DNA of 64,000 nt from Vibrio tarriae (GCF_002216685.1 NZ_CP022353.1:806001-870000); one strand, 5' to 3'; positions 1 to 10,446 are shown, numbered from the stretch's first letter. Numbers and translations are program-made. The notes: generated by a model from the letters alone, not told the origin.

Positions 1-1156
1 TCAGTTCGTGACTAATGCTGGCCGACATTTGGCCTATCACTGCCAGTTTCGCCGCTTGGGTCAGCTCATCTTGTGTTTGGCGCAGTGCGTGCTCGGTTTT
101 GATCCGCTCTGCAATTTCCGCGTGCAGTTTGGCGGTACGCTCCATCACCTCAAATTCCAGTTTCTGCTTGGTTTCTTGTTGCAGCTGCTCGATTTGTCGC
201 TGACGCAGCTGGCGGTGATGCCACAACTGAAAGCCCAAATACACAATTGCAAACAACATGCAGAGAATGATCACTAAGCCAAACGCGGACCAAAAGAGTT
301 CGATTTTTGGTGAAAGTACCCGAATGGTCAGGGCAAGTTCAGGAAGCGGGCGACTCGAAACAATGTAGTCATCTTGCAGCCAATGTTTTTCAGGCTTGCG
401 CCATTCGCTTTGCTCCGCTTGCAAGTCGCCCTGCCAGCCGAGGGAAGGAATAGGGCTGTCTAAATATTGCTGGCTTTGGCGAATGTCGTTGAGCTGTGCG
501 GGGGATAAATCTGCAACGCTATGAAACAGCCAAGCGGGTTGGCTCGACATGAACACCACTTGATGATCATCGGTCGCCACAAAGTAGCTGCTCTTGCTTT
601 GCCAGCCCTGTTCAATAGCCGACAAATCCATTTTGACCACGATAACCCCTAAGGTTTCCGCCGCATAAATCACTGGATAGGCGTAATAGTAGCCGCGTTG
701 TCCTGAGGTTGACCCCAGCGCAAAATATTGGCTTTTTTGACCCGCAATGGAGAGGTAAAAATAAGGTCGCCATGCAAAGTTGCGCCCGATAAAAGAGCGT
801 TCCAAATTCCAGTTGCTGGACGCGATCGTGTTGCCAAAGCGGTCGATCAAATAGGTATCTGCGGCTTGGATCACCTCATTGACTTGCTCTAAATAGCGAT
901 TGGTGAGGTCGATTTGTGCCGAATTGTGTGCTGAGAGCAGTGCATCAACCAACTCTTTATCTTTAGAAATCAGGTGGGGAATGTGGGCGTATTTATCTAA
1001 AGTCGCAACGATATGGTTTGAAAAGCGATCAAGCTGGGACTGATGCTCATTGAGTAGCGCTTGGTACTGGAAACGCCAGTACAAGTGCGTGCTCAAGCTC
1101 GCCAGCACAATAAATATGACCCACAACATCAAGCTGAAACGACGAATGGATGGCAT
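1..1156 (-). CDS. dctB: DctB-type C4-dicarboxylate sensor histidine kinase (N-terminal part, cut by window edge)
   Basis: Reading the minus strand from an ATG at 1154-1156 gives 385 codons that run off the window. The protein opens with a short basic segment and a membrane helix (about residues 8-24), followed by a periplasmic double-PAS/Cache-like sensor region containing an FAWRPYFY stretch and a second membrane helix near residue 285. A charged coiled-coil linker follows, and the last visible residues are SISHEL, the start of the histidine kinase H-box with His near 383. This layout is that of DctB, which senses C4-dicarboxylates and phosphorylates the sigma-54 activator DctD. The ATP-binding domain lies outside the window. 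Identity as DctB rests on architecture and on remembered synteny with tig; another Cache-domain kinase is possible. Confidence 0.8.
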   Translation of the reverse strand, partial: MPSIRRFSLMLWVIFIVLASLSTHLYWRFQYQALLNEHQSQLDRFSNHIVATLDKYAHIPHLISKDKELVDALLSAHNSAQIDLTNRYLEQVNEVIQAADTYLIDRFGNTIASSNWNLERSFIGRNFAWRPYFYLSIAGQKSQYFALGSTSGQRGYYYAYPVIYAAETLGVIVVKMDLSAIEQGWQSKSSYFVATDDHQVVFMSSQPAWLFHSVADLSPAQLNDIRQSQQYLDSPIPSLGWQGDLQAEQSEWRKPEKHWLQDDYIVSSRPLPELALTIRVLSPKIELFWSAFGLVIILCMLFAIVYLGFQLWHHRQLRQRQIEQLQQETKQKLEFEVMERTAKLHAEIAERIKTEHALRQTQDELTQAAKLAVIGQMSASISHEL

Positions 1157-1654
1157 CCTTGGCTCTTATCAACAAATCCTTTCTTTACATCATACTGAGA
1201 ATGCACAGCCGAAGCGTCTAAAAAGATCGCAATCTCCGACTGCAAAACAAGAGCAAGATCTCTTTTTACGCTTTTCAATAAAAAAAAGCCTCGATTCCAT
1301 TGAAAAAGCCTATATTGTCCCCATTTCAGAGTCGCTATCGGTTTCCTTTTGGTGGAATTTTTAGCACTTGATTGGGTTTTCAGGAGATTGGCTTGACTCT
1401 GACTGGGGATTAACTCGACAGCTCCGGCTGTGGTGGTTAGAATGTCGCGTCTGAAATTTGGTCCTGAGACTAATCAGAGATACCTTTACCAAAAGATATC
1501 GCTCATTAGTCTGGTTTTCTGGTGATTCGCTTGAAAGCCGATGCTCAATATTTACATATCAGTGTTCAATCGGGCACAACACAAGGATGCAGCCACACGT
1601 CGTGTTGGCTCATGACGCTCAGGAACCCTGAGCCAGTTTTGAGGTTTAGAAATA
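1157..1654. other. Intergenic region between dctB and tig
   Basis: About 500 bases with no supportable gene. It separates the divergent dctB and tig and must hold both promoters. I could not pick a convincing -35/-10 pair. An open frame at 1050-1364 overlaps dctB on the other strand and has no ribosome binding site. The only clear structure is the hairpin near the tig start, listed separately. Confidence 0.6.
1607..1634 (+). promoter_or_regulatory. Hairpin in the tig 5' leader
   Basis: A perfect 7-bp stem (1617-1623 with 1627-1633) closes a 3-base loop. An upstream GGCTCA at 1607-1612 could pair with the same 3' arm (1629-1634), so two exclusive folds are possible. The structure ends about 20 bases before the tig ATG and just before the GAGG ribosome binding site at 1641-1644. 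A regulatory role is inference only. Confidence 0.35.
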
Positions 1655-2956
1655 ATGCAAGTTACTGTTGAAACGCTAGAAGGCCTACAGCGCCGTCTGA
1701 ATATTACTGTTCCAGCTGCAAACATCGAAGACGCTGTAGCAGCTGAATTACGCAACATCGCGAAAAACCGTCGTTTCGATGGTTTCCGTAAAGGCAAAGT
1801 GCCAATGAAGATGGTTGCGAAAATGTACGGCAAAGCAGTACGTCAAGACGTGCTGGGTGAAGTGATGCAACGCCACTTCATCGAAGCGATCGTAAAAGAG
1901 AAAATCAATCCAGCTGGCGCACCAACGTTTGCTCCAGTTGAAATTGGCGAAGGCAAAGATCTGGTTTTCACAGCAACATTCGAAGTTTACCCAGAAGTTG
2001 AACTGAAAGGCCTAGAAAGCATCGCAGTAGAAAAACCATCAGCAGAAGTGACTGACGCTGACGTAGCAGAAATGCTGGAAACTCTGCGTAAGCAACAAGC
2101 AACTTGGAAAGAAGTTGACGAAGCAGCAGAAAACGGCAAGCGCGTTTCTATCGATTTCGTTGGTTCTATTGACGGTGAAGAGTTTGAAGGCGGTAAAGCT
2201 GAAAACTTCCCTCTGGAAATGGGCGCAGGCCGCATGATTCCAGGTTTTGAAGACGGTATCGTTGGCAAAACTAAAGGAATGGAGTTCGTTATCGATGTGA
2301 ACTTCCCAGAAGATTACCACGCAGAAAACCTGAAAGGTAAAGCGGCTCAGTTCGCGATCAAAGTGAACAAAGTGGAAGCACGTGAACTGCCAGAACTGAA
2401 CGATGAATTCGTTGCACGTTTCGGCGTTGCGGAAGGCGGCGTTGACGCTCTGAAAGCAGAAGTACGTAAGAACATGGAACGCGAACTGAAGCAAGCGATC
2501 AAAGCGCGCATCAAAGAGCAAGCGATCGAAGGTCTAGTAAAAGCGAACGAAATCGACGTTCCTTCTGCACTGATCGATCAAGAAATCGGTGTTCTGCGTC
2601 AACAAGCAGCACAACGCTTTGGTGGCAATGTTGAAGCTGCGGCTCAACTGCCTCGTGAACTGTTCGAAGAGCAAGCTAAGCGTCGCGTAGTTGTTGGTCT
2701 GCTGCTGGGTGAAGTAATTCGTACTCACGAGCTGAAAGCTGACGAAGAAAAAGTGAAAGCACTGATCACTGAAATGGCTACCGCGTATGAAGATCCAACT
2801 GAAGTTGTTGCTTACTACGAGCAAAACCAACAGTTGATGAACAACATGCGTAACGTTGCTCTAGAAGAGCAAGCGGTAGACGCGATCATTGCGAAAGCAC
2901 AAGTAACTGAAAAGGCGATCAGCTTCAGCGAGCTGATGAACCCAGTTGCTGCTTAA
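1655..2956 (+). CDS. tig: Trigger factor, ribosome-bound chaperone and prolyl isomerase
   Basis: The 433-residue product matches the usual 432-435 of trigger factor. It binds ribosomal protein L23 at the peptide exit and shields nascent chains. The N-terminal ribosome-docking signature GFRKGKVP is visible at about residues 44-51. A central FKBP-like isomerase domain spans roughly 150-245 (it includes [17 protein letters not shown]), and the helical C-terminal chaperone arms follow. It lies upstream of clpP-clpX-lon, the classic tig-clpP-clpX-lon-hupB order of gammaproteobacteria. The start is the ATG 10 bases after GAGG. Codon use is that of a highly expressed gene. Confidence 0.98.
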   Translation: MQVTVETLEGLQRRLNITVPAANIEDAVAAELRNIAKNRRFDGFRKGKVPMKMVAKMYGKAVRQDVLGEVMQRHFIEAIVKEKINPAGAPTFAPVEIGEGKDLVFTATFEVYPEVELKGLESIAVEKPSAEVTDADVAEMLETLRKQQATWKEVDEAAENGKRVSIDFVGSIDGEEFEGGKAENFPLEMGAGRMIPGFEDGIVGKTKGMEFVIDVNFPEDYHAENLKGKAAQFAIKVNKVEARELPELNDEFVARFGVAEGGVDALKAEVRKNMERELKQAIKARIKEQAIEGLVKANEIDVPSALIDQEIGVLRQQAAQRFGGNVEAAAQLPRELFEEQAKRRVVVGLLLGEVIRTHELKADEEKVKALITEMATAYEDPTEVVAYYEQNQQLMNNMRNVALEEQAVDAIIAKAQVTEKAISFSELMNPVAA

Positions 2957-3007
2957 TAAGCAAACTGTAGCGTAGAAGGTTGACGAAACAATCAATCATC
3001 TGCTAAC

Positions 3008-3048
3008 AATGGTCCGTGTGATACCCATCATCCGGGCCATTTATTTTA
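3008..3048 (+). terminator. Hairpin between tig and clpP
   Basis: A 9-bp stem with one G-U pair (3008-3016 with 3033-3041) encloses a 16-base loop and is followed by a T-rich but interrupted tract. It could be a weak tig terminator or a leader hairpin of clpP, whose ATG is only 20 bases downstream. Confidence 0.45.
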
Positions 3049-3061
3049 GGGATATAAGACT

Positions 3062-3688
3062 ATGAGCTACCAAGAAAAAAATGCAATGTCGCCCATTTTT
3101 GACGCACTCGTACCTATGGTGGTTGAACAAACCTCTCGTGGTGAGCGTTCATACGACATCTATTCTCGCTTACTGAAAGAGCGAGTGATTTTCTTAACCG
3201 GGCAAGTAGAAGATCACATGGCAAACCTTGTCGTGGCTCAACTGCTTTTCTTAGAATCTGAAAACCCTGATAAAGATATTTTCCTCTACATCAACTCACC
3301 CGGTGGCAGTGTCACTGCAGGGATGTCAATTTACGACACCATGCAATTCATTAAACCCAATGTGAGCACAGTATGTATGGGGCAAGCCTGTTCAATGGGC
3401 GCTTTCTTGCTTGCTGGTGGTGCACCGGGCAAGCGTTATGTACTGCCGAATTCTCGAGTGATGATTCACCAACCACTGGGTGGATTCCAAGGCCAAGCCT
3501 CTGATATTCAAATTCATGCTCAAGAAATTCTGACCATTAAAAACAAACTGAACCGTTTGTTGGCAGAGCACACAGGCCAGCCACTTGAAGTGATTGAGCG
3601 TGATACCGATCGTGATAACTTCATGTCGGCAGATCAAGCAGTGGAATACGGTTTGGTGGATGCGGTGCTGAAACACCGTGGCGAGTAA
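3062..3688 (+). CDS. clpP: ATP-dependent Clp protease proteolytic subunit
   Basis: The 208-residue serine peptidase forms the tetradecameric barrel that degrades substrates unfolded by ClpX or ClpA. The catalytic triad is visible: Ser111 in GQACSMGA, His136 in MIHQPLGG and Asp185 in DRDNF. These are the same precursor positions as in E. coli ClpP, which supports the ATG at 3062. The first residues form the short processed propeptide. An internal Met at residue 9 is a weaker start. The gene lies 79 bases before clpX and is probably co-transcribed with it. Confidence 0.98.
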   Translation: MSYQEKNAMSPIFDALVPMVVEQTSRGERSYDIYSRLLKERVIFLTGQVEDHMANLVVAQLLFLESENPDKDIFLYINSPGGSVTAGMSIYDTMQFIKPNVSTVCMGQACSMGAFLLAGGAPGKRYVLPNSRVMIHQPLGGFQGQASDIQIHAQEILTIKNKLNRLLAEHTGQPLEVIERDTDRDNFMSADQAVEYGLVDAVLKHRGE

Positions 3689-3697
3689 GCTCGTAAT

Positions 3698-3730
3698 TGT
3701 ATAACGCAATTTTGATTGAATTGTTATACA
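3698..3730. repeat. Inverted repeat between clpP and clpX
   Basis: Perfect 8-base arms (3698-3705 and 3723-3730) are separated by 17 AT-rich bases. No T-run follows, so it is not a standard terminator. It could be an operator-like site or a transcript-processing hairpin before clpX. Function unknown. Confidence 0.35.
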
Positions 3731-3767
3731 CTCAAACCAAAGTGAGTAAAGGCTAAGAGGTTAGCGA

Positions 3768-5048
3768 ATGACAGATAAAAGCAAAGAGGGCGGTAGTAGT
3801 AAACTGCTGTACTGCTCTTTCTGTGGCAAAAGCCAGCACGAAGTTCGCAAACTGATCGCAGGTCCGTCCGTGTATATTTGTGATGAGTGCGTTGATTTAT
3901 GCAACGACATCATCCGCGAAGAGATCAAAGATGTTCTGCCAAAAAAGGAATCAGCGGCGTTGCCGACGCCAAGAAAGATTCGTGAACATCTCGACGATTA
4001 TGTGATTGGTCAAGAACACGCCAAAAAAGTGCTAGCCGTTGCGGTATATAACCACTACAAGCGTTTACGTAATGGTGATACGACTAGCGAAGGCGTTGAG
4101 CTGGGCAAAAGTAACATTTTGCTGATTGGCCCAACGGGTAGCGGTAAAACACTACTGGCTGAAACGCTGGCGCGTTTGCTGGATGTGCCATTTACCATGG
4201 CGGATGCGACCACATTAACCGAAGCGGGTTATGTGGGCGAAGATGTAGAAAATATCATTCAAAAGCTGCTGCAAAAGTGCGATTACGATGTTGCAAAAGC
4301 GGAGCGTGGTATCGTCTATATCGATGAGATTGATAAAATTTCTCGTAAGTCTGAAAACCCATCCATCACACGTGACGTGTCGGGTGAAGGGGTTCAGCAA
4401 GCGCTGTTAAAACTGATTGAAGGTACCGTTGCTTCAGTTCCACCACAAGGTGGCCGTAAGCATCCACAGCAAGAATTCTTGCAAGTGGACACCTCGAAAA
4501 TCCTGTTTATCTGTGGAGGCGCGTTTGCAGGCCTAGATAAAGTGATTGAACAGCGTGTTGCGACGGGTACTGGTATCGGTTTTGGTGCAGATGTGCGTTC
4601 TAAAGACAACAGCAAAACCTTAAGTGAGCTGTTTACTCAGGTTGAACCTGAAGATTTGGTGAAATACGGTTTGATCCCAGAGTTCATTGGTCGTCTGCCT
4701 GTGACGGCAACGCTGACTGAACTGGATGAAGCGGCATTGATTCAAATTCTGTGTGAACCAAAGAATGCACTGACCAAACAGTATGCGGCGTTGTTTGAAC
4801 TGGAAAACGTTGATCTGGAGTTTCGTGAAGATGCGCTGAAAGCGATTGCCGCCAAAGCGATGAAACGCAAAACCGGTGCACGTGGTCTACGTTCAATCCT
4901 TGAAGCGGTTCTACTAGAAACCATGTACGAACTGCCTTCGATGGAAGAGGTCAGCAAGGTGGTGATTGACGAATCTGTGATCAACGGAGAGTCCGCACCG
5001 CTACTGATTTACAGCGCTAATGAGAGCCAAGCCGCTGGTGCGGAGTAA
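3768..5048 (+). CDS. clpX: ClpX, AAA+ unfoldase of the ClpXP protease
   Basis: The 426-residue unfoldase recognises substrates such as ssrA-tagged proteins and feeds them to ClpP. The N-terminal zinc-binding domain uses Cys16, Cys19, Cys38 and Cys41. Walker A GPTGSGKT is at 121-128, the substrate-gripping pore loop GYVG at 154-157, and Walker B ending in DEID near 186-189. The C-terminal AAA small domain includes [10 protein letters not shown]. Length and motifs match the family. It is followed by a strong terminator that closes the clpPX unit before lon. Confidence 0.98.
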
Positions 5049-5070
5049 TCTCAAGCAACAAAAAATAACG

Positions 5071-5099
5071 AGGAGGTATTCAATACCTCCTTTTTTTTA
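5071..5099 (+). terminator. Rho-independent terminator after clpX
   Basis: The stem AGGAGGTA/TACCTCCT (5071-5091, small loop) is followed by a run of eight or more T. It is a strong intrinsic terminator. Confidence 0.9.
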
Positions 5100-5106
5100 T
5101 TCTGTC

Positions 5107-5134
5107 ATTGAATCCAGTTAGTTAGCCCCCATAT
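5107..5134 (+). promoter_or_regulatory. Sigma-32 (heat-shock) type promoter of lon
   Basis: ATTGAAT at 5107-5113 and CCCCATAT at 5127-5134 are 13 bases apart. This closely fits the sigma-32 consensus CTTGAAA-N13/14-CCCCATNT. It lies 36 bases before the lon ATG. lon is a known heat-shock gene in E. coli. The match is by eye. Confidence 0.75.
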
Positions 5135-5170
5135 ACTGCGTAACAAATGCAAAGCGGAAGAGAGAAAAAT

Positions 5171-7531
5171 ATGAACTTGGAGCGTTCCGAGCGTATCGAG
5201 ATCCCCGTACTACCCCTGCGCGATGTGGTTGTCTATCCACACATGGTCATTCCTTTGTTTGTTGGCCGAGAAAAATCGATCCAGTGCCTTGAAGCGGCGA
5301 TGGATAACAACAAGCAAGTCTTGTTAGTCGCGCAAAAGAAAGCGGAAACCGATGAGCCGAAAGTTGCCGACTTATTTGAAGTCGGTACGGTAGCGACTAT
5401 CTTACAACTGCTGAAACTTCCCGATGGCACAGTAAAAGTGCTGGTCGAAGGCCAGCAGCGCGCCAAAATCACTCAATTCTATGAAGAAGAGTATTTCTTT
5501 GCCGATGCCGAGTACTTGGTTACCCCAGAGCTGGATGAACGTGAACAAGAAGTTGTGGTTCGCAGTGCGATTAACCAGTTTGAAGGCTTTATCAAACTCA
5601 ACAAAAAAATCCCGCCTGAGGTACTCACTTCACTGAACGGGATTGATGAAGCCGCACGTTTAGCAGACACGATTGCCGCGCACATGCCGCTGAAATTGGT
5701 CGATAAACAGAAAGTGCTTGAACTGCTGGATGTCAGTGAACGTTTAGAGTTCTTAATGGGGCAGATGGAGTCTGAAATCGATCTGCTGCAGGTTGAGAAG
5801 CGCATCCGCACCCGCGTTAAAAAGCAGATGGAAAAGTCACAGCGCGAGTACTATCTGAATGAACAAATGAAAGCGATTCAGAAAGAATTAGGCGAGATGG
5901 ATGACGCGCCTGACGAATTTGAAACGCTGAAAAAGAAAATCGAAGAGTCGAAGATGCCAAAAGAGGCACGCGACAAAGCAGAGCAAGAGCTGCATAAGCT
6001 GAAAATGATGTCGCCGATGTCAGCAGAAGCAACGGTAGTGCGTAGCTACATCGATTGGATGGTCAATGTTCCGTGGACTAAGCGCAGCAAGGTGAAAAAA
6101 GATCTCTCTAAAGCAGAAGAGATCCTCAATGCTGACCACTACGGCTTAGAGCGGGTCAAAGAGCGTATTTTGGAATATCTCGCCGTGCAAAGTCGTATCA
6201 ATAAGCTTAAAGGTCCAATCCTATGCTTAGTGGGGCCTCCGGGTGTGGGTAAAACCTCACTGGGTCGCTCGATTGCCGCTGCGACTGGGCGTCAGTATGT
6301 GCGTATGGCGCTGGGGGGCGTGCGTGATGAAGCGGAAATTCGTGGTCACCGCCGCACCTACATTGGCTCTATGCCGGGTAAGCTTATTCAAAAGATGGCG
6401 AAAGTCGGGGTGAAAAACCCACTCTTCTTACTCGATGAAATCGACAAGATGTCATCGGATATGCGTGGTGATCCGGCTTCTGCACTGCTAGAGGTGCTTG
6501 ACCCTGAGCAAAACAACTCGTTTAACGATCACTACCTAGAAGTGGATTATGACCTGTCGGACGTGATGTTCGTTGCGACTTCAAACTCGATGAACATTCC
6601 AGGCCCATTACTAGACCGTATGGAAGTGATTCGTTTATCGGGGTACACCGAAGATGAAAAACTCAATATTGCCAAAGACCATCTGGTCAGTAAGCAAGTT
6701 GAGCGTAACGGCCTCAAGCCAAGTGAGATCGTGATTGAAGATTCTGCGATTGTCGGCATCATTCGCTATTACACTCGTGAAGCGGGCGTGCGTGGTCTGG
6801 AGCGAGAAATCTCAAAGATCTGTCGTAAAGCCGTGAAGAAAATTCTGCTCGATAAAGGCGTGAAAACCGTTGTTGTAAATCAACAAAACTTAAAAGAGTT
6901 TTTAGGTGTACAACGCTTTGACTACGGTAAAGCGGAAGAGAGCAACCGTATTGGTCAAGTGAATGGCCTCGCGTGGACGGAAGTGGGCGGTGATTTACTG
7001 ACCATCGAAACCCAATCGATGCCGGGTAAAGGTAAACTTACCCAAACCGGTTCATTGGGTGATGTGATGCAAGAGTCGATTCAAGCGGCGATGACGGTGG
7101 TGCGCTCTCGTGCAGAAAAATTGGGCATCAACCCTGATTTCTATGAGAAAAAAGATATCCATGTCCATGTCCCTGAAGGTGCGACACCTAAAGATGGCCC
7201 AAGTGCGGGTATCGCCATGTGTACAGCGCTGGTTTCTAGTTTGACCGGTAACCCAGTCAAAGCGGAAGTCGCCATGACCGGTGAAATCACTCTGCGTGGT
7301 GAAGTATTACCGATTGGTGGTTTGAAAGAGAAATTGCTGGCAGCACATCGCGGTGGCATCAAAACGGTGCTGATCCCGAAAGATAATGAGCGCGATCTGG
7401 AGGAGATCCCAGATAACGTGATCGCCGATCTGCAAGTACTTCCAGTGCAGTGGATTGACGAGGTGCTCAAAGTTGCCTTGGAGCAAGACCCGACAGGGGT
7501 TAGCTTTGAGAGCAAAAAGAGTGATGCATAG
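5171..7531 (+). CDS. lon: Lon ATP-dependent protease
   Basis: The 786-residue AAA+ serine protease degrades misfolded and regulatory proteins. The N-terminal substrate domain opens with [20 protein letters not shown]. Walker A GPPGVGKT is at 355-362, Walker B with LLDEIDK is near 420-426, and the proteolytic Ser678 sits in PKDGPSAG with Lys721 completing the dyad. I chose the ATG at 5171 because it matches the conserved N-terminus and follows a purine-rich GGAAGAGAG site. An in-frame ATG at 5147 would add eight unlikely residues. It has its own sigma-32-like promoter and terminator, so it is a single-gene unit. Confidence 0.98.
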   Translation: MNLERSERIEIPVLPLRDVVVYPHMVIPLFVGREKSIQCLEAAMDNNKQVLLVAQKKAETDEPKVADLFEVGTVATILQLLKLPDGTVKVLVEGQQRAKITQFYEEEYFFADAEYLVTPELDEREQEVVVRSAINQFEGFIKLNKKIPPEVLTSLNGIDEAARLADTIAAHMPLKLVDKQKVLELLDVSERLEFLMGQMESEIDLLQVEKRIRTRVKKQMEKSQREYYLNEQMKAIQKELGEMDDAPDEFETLKKKIEESKMPKEARDKAEQELHKLKMMSPMSAEATVVRSYIDWMVNVPWTKRSKVKKDLSKAEEILNADHYGLERVKERILEYLAVQSRINKLKGPILCLVGPPGVGKTSLGRSIAAATGRQYVRMALGGVRDEAEIRGHRRTYIGSMPGKLIQKMAKVGVKNPLFLLDEIDKMSSDMRGDPASALLEVLDPEQNNSFNDHYLEVDYDLSDVMFVATSNSMNIPGPLLDRMEVIRLSGYTEDEKLNIAKDHLVSKQVERNGLKPSEIVIEDSAIVGIIRYYTREAGVRGLEREISKICRKAVKKILLDKGVKTVVVNQQNLKEFLGVQRFDYGKAEESNRIGQVNGLAWTEVGGDLLTIETQSMPGKGKLTQTGSLGDVMQESIQAAMTVVRSRAEKLGINPDFYEKKDIHVHVPEGATPKDGPSAGIAMCTALVSSLTGNPVKAEVAMTGEITLRGEVLPIGGLKEKLLAAHRGGIKTVLIPKDNERDLEEIPDNVIADLQVLPVQWIDEVLKVALEQDPTGVSFESKKSDA

Positions 7532-7550
7532 CAAAAATAAGTAAATCTTT

Positions 7551-7590
7551 ACGCTGATAGGTCTAAAAAGGCTTGTCAGCGTTTTTTTTT
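7551..7590 (+). terminator. Rho-independent terminator after lon
   Basis: The 7-bp stem ACGCTGA/TCAGCGT (7551-7557 with 7576-7582) is followed by a run of nine T. Confidence 0.85.
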
Positions 7591-7715
7591 GAAGGCTAAC
7601 GTTACTGTCAATAGCTTCTAGCCCTGATGCAACAAGGCTTTAGGCTAGTTTTAAACTTTAATGGAACGAAATCGGCACCGATAAAATAATAAAGGGTGAC
7701 CAAAGGGGAATCACA

Positions 7716-7988
7716 GTGAATAAGACACAACTAGTAGAACAAATTGCAGCGAACGCAGATATCTCTAAAGCCTCTGCAGGTCGCGCTCTTGACGCATTCA
7801 TCGAAGCAGTCAGCGGCACACTACAATCAGGTGACCAAGTGGCACTGGTTGGTTTTGGTACGTTCAGCGTACGTACTCGCGCAGCGCGTACTGGTCGTAA
7901 CCCAAAAACTGGCGAAGAGATCAAAATCGCTGAAGCGAAAGTGCCTTCATTCAAAGCAGGTAAAGCTCTGAAAGACGCTTGCAACTAA
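7716..7988 (+). CDS. hupB: DNA-binding protein HU-beta
   Basis: The 90-residue histone-like protein bends DNA without sequence preference and organises the nucleoid. The DNA-binding arm is visible as [21 protein letters not shown], ending in [13 protein letters not shown] as HU-beta does. It starts with GTG at 7716, after an AAGGGGAA ribosome binding site; the residues [11 protein letters not shown] fit the family exactly, which decides the start. It follows lon, as in other gammaproteobacteria, and has its own terminator. Confidence 0.97.
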
Positions 7989-8042
7989 TTTGAATGAAGA
8001 TTTTGCACTTTTCTGCAAAATAAATTCGAACCTTTTGAAATT

Positions 8043-8075
8043 ATGCGCATCCTACTGATGCGCATTTCTTTTTCT
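8043..8075 (+). terminator. Rho-independent terminator after hupB
   Basis: A 9-bp stem ATGCGCATC/GATGCGCAT (8043-8051 with 8057-8065) with a 5-base loop is followed by TTCTTTTTCT. Confidence 0.88.
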
Positions 8076-8140
8076 GATATTATCGCGCCATTCATTTTGG
8101 GCTTACGTGCCTGATATCAACCCCGGAGAGTAGTAGCACT

Positions 8141-10000
8141 ATGATGGATCGATTACGCGAAGGCGTGAACAGCATCGCGGTTAAAATTATCCTTGGATTA
8201 ATCATCCTGTCTTTCATTTTTGCTGGTGTAGGTAACTACCTGATCAGCGGCGGTAATAACGCGGCCGCTAAAGTCGGCAATGCGGAAATCAGTCGTGGTG
8301 ATTTTGAGCAAGCCTATCAAAACGAACGTAACCGTATGCAAGCTCAACTGGGCGATTATTTTTCAAACTTGCTGGCGGATCCGGCCTATGTCGCCTCTTT
8401 CCGTAAGTCAGTATTAGATCGTATGGTGAACGATTTGCTCTTAGAGCAACATGCAGCGTCACTAGGGCTACGTGTGAGTGATGAGCAAGTTCGCCAATTG
8501 ATTTTAGAAATCCCACAATTTCAATCTCAAGGCGTATTTGACTCTGCGGCTTACCAAGCGACTCTGCGTCGCGCAGGCTTTACTCCTGAGATGTATGCTG
8601 AATACTTACGCAAAGATTTAGTGCGTAATCAATTGATGAGTGCATTGCAGGGAAGTGAATTCAGCCTTTCTGGTGAAGTAAACTTGCAAGACCAATTGAT
8701 TTCTCAGACACGTGATATTCGTACGATCACCTTATCTCTAGAAGACTTCGCAAAAAAAGTGACGTTGAGCGATGAAGAGATCGATCAATACTACAAAACT
8801 AACACCGAGCGTTTTACTCGCCCTGAGCAGGTAAAAGTCTCTTATGTTGAGCTCTCTGCTGATGGACTGAAAGCGCAAGTGAGCGTTGATGATGCGGCAG
8901 CGCAGCAGTACTACCAAGAACATTTGGATAAGTACTCTACTGCAGAGCAGCGCAATGTGAGCCATATCCTGATTGAAGGTAATGATGAGCAAAAAGCGCA
9001 AGCGATTTTGGATGAACTGAATGCTGGTGCTGATTTTGCGACTTTAGCGAAAGAAAAATCGCAAGATCTCGGCAGTGCAGCAGAGGGCGGCTCACTGGGT
9101 TGGATTGAACCTGACACTATGGACCCAGCTTTCGAAGCGGCAGCATTTGCGTTAACTGAGAAGGGCCAAGTTTCGGGTCTTGTAAAGTCTGATTTCGGTT
9201 ATCACATCATTCGCTTAGACGACATCAAAGCACCTGTGGTGAAGTCATACAGTGAAGTTGAGCAGGCGATCAAACAAGAACTGATTGATCAGCAAGCCCT
9301 TGATAGTTTCTATGCTAAGCAGAGTGAACTTGAAAAGATGGCATTTGAACATTCAGACTCTCTGGATGAAGCGGCCAAGGCTATCTCAGCAACGGTTGTG
9401 CACACCGATTTTATCTCTGCCGAACAAGCTCCTGAGGTGTTAACCACTCCTGCGGTACTGCAAGCGTTGAAATCACCAGAAGTGAAAGAAGATGGTCTCA
9501 ACTCTGAAGTGATTGAAGTGGCTCCTGAGCATGTCGTGGTGGTTCGTGTTGAAGAGTTTCGTCCAGAAACTGTGCTACCACTTGATGAAGTCAAATCGCA
9601 AGTGGTTGAGCAGCTATCTCGTATGAAAGGTGAACAACAAGCACTTGAACTGGGTAACCAGCTTGTGACTGCGTTGAAAGCGGGTGAAACGGATCTGCTA
9701 GCGCAAAAAGGTGTGTCTTTTGGCGAATTACAAATGATCGATCGCAGTTCACCTCTTGCCAACACGGTTTACGCCATGGTGAAACCACAAGAGGGCGAGA
9801 AGGTTTATGCCCAAGCGAAAGATTTTGATGGCAATATCGTTGTGATTGAGTTGAGCAAAGTGGAAAGTAAACTGACACCTGCTTACCACGAACAGATCGC
9901 TACACAGCTAGAACGTATCGGTTCTCAGCAAGATCTGGCGGGTGTGATCAGTGTGTTGCGTCAAAACACCGATATTGAGTATCACATTGCGACAGAATAA
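8141..10000 (+). CDS. ppiD: PpiD, membrane-anchored periplasmic chaperone with parvulin domain
   Basis: The 619-residue protein has a single N-terminal membrane anchor (about residues 15-34, VKIILGLIILSFIFAGVG) and a large periplasmic part. It has SurA-like flanking helices, then a parvulin domain at about 266-360 that includes VSHILI, GGSLGWI and FGYHIIRLD. PpiD sits at the SecYEG exit and helps fold newly exported proteins. The first of two consecutive ATG codons is taken as the start; either is possible, after CCCCGGAGAG. It lies between hupB and comEA and has its own terminator. Confidence 0.95.
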   Translation: MMDRLREGVNSIAVKIILGLIILSFIFAGVGNYLISGGNNAAAKVGNAEISRGDFEQAYQNERNRMQAQLGDYFSNLLADPAYVASFRKSVLDRMVNDLLLEQHAASLGLRVSDEQVRQLILEIPQFQSQGVFDSAAYQATLRRAGFTPEMYAEYLRKDLVRNQLMSALQGSEFSLSGEVNLQDQLISQTRDIRTITLSLEDFAKKVTLSDEEIDQYYKTNTERFTRPEQVKVSYVELSADGLKAQVSVDDAAAQQYYQEHLDKYSTAEQRNVSHILIEGNDEQKAQAILDELNAGADFATLAKEKSQDLGSAAEGGSLGWIEPDTMDPAFEAAAFALTEKGQVSGLVKSDFGYHIIRLDDIKAPVVKSYSEVEQAIKQELIDQQALDSFYAKQSELEKMAFEHSDSLDEAAKAISATVVHTDFISAEQAPEVLTTPAVLQALKSPEVKEDGLNSEVIEVAPEHVVVVRVEEFRPETVLPLDEVKSQVVEQLSRMKGEQQALELGNQLVTALKAGETDLLAQKGVSFGELQMIDRSSPLANTVYAMVKPQEGEKVYAQAKDFDGNIVVIELSKVESKLTPAYHEQIATQLERIGSQQDLAGVISVLRQNTDIEYHIATE

Positions 10001-10031
10001 GCATTCTTAGTGTAATTGATATGTTTAAAGA

Positions 10032-10062
10032 AACGGGCTACAGCAGTAGCCCGTTCTATTTA
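10032..10062 (+). terminator. Terminator-like hairpin after ppiD
   Basis: A 10-bp stem AACGGGCTAC/GTAGCCCGTT (10032-10041 with 10046-10055) has a 4-base loop and is followed by CTATTTAT, a weak T tract. Confidence 0.75.
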
Positions 10063-10134
10063 TAAACTGTCGAAATTTCCATCATTTTTCCCCTCGCTAT
10101 CATAAGCCCTCAACAACCAAAATGAGGGTCTATC

Positions 10135-10446
10135 ATGCAAATCAAAACGAAAATAGTGACACTGTTTCTTTCTCTCTGCCTGCCGACATTACCGTTACTG
10201 GCCAATGCCGAGGAAACGGCACCCGCTGCGCAGGTAGAAGAAGGTATTGTGATCACAGTCAACATTAATACCGCTTCTGCAGAAGAACTGGCGACGTTAC
10301 TCAAAGGCATCGGGCTTAAGAAAGCTCAGGCTATTGTCGATTATCGGGAAGCCAACGGTCCTTTTACTCAAATCGATGATCTGACGAATGTGAAAGGGAT
10401 TGGTGAAGCGACAGTGCGCAACAATGCCGCAAGGATCTTGTTATAA
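10135..10446 (+). CDS. comEA: ComEA, periplasmic DNA-uptake protein
   Basis: The 103-residue product has a Sec signal peptide (hydrophobic VTLFLSLCLPTLPLL, cleavage near ANA-EE). A tandem helix-hairpin-helix DNA-binding domain follows: INTASAEELATLLKGIGLKKAQAI, then FTQIDDLTNVKGIGEATV. In V. cholerae, ComEA (VC1917) accumulates in the periplasm and ratchets transforming DNA inward during chitin-induced natural competence under TfoX control. No CRP or TfoX-dependent site could be assigned by eye. The GAGGG site six bases before the ATG supports the start. It is a monocistronic gene between two terminators. Confidence 0.93.
   Translation: MQIKTKIVTLFLSLCLPTLPLLANAEETAPAAQVEEGIVITVNINTASAEELATLLKGIGLKKAQAIVDYREANGPFTQIDDLTNVKGIGEATVRNNAARILL

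Noticed and set aside
1050..1364. 104-residue open frame on the plus strand
   Set aside because: It overlaps dctB antisense, has no ribosome binding site and shows no family features.
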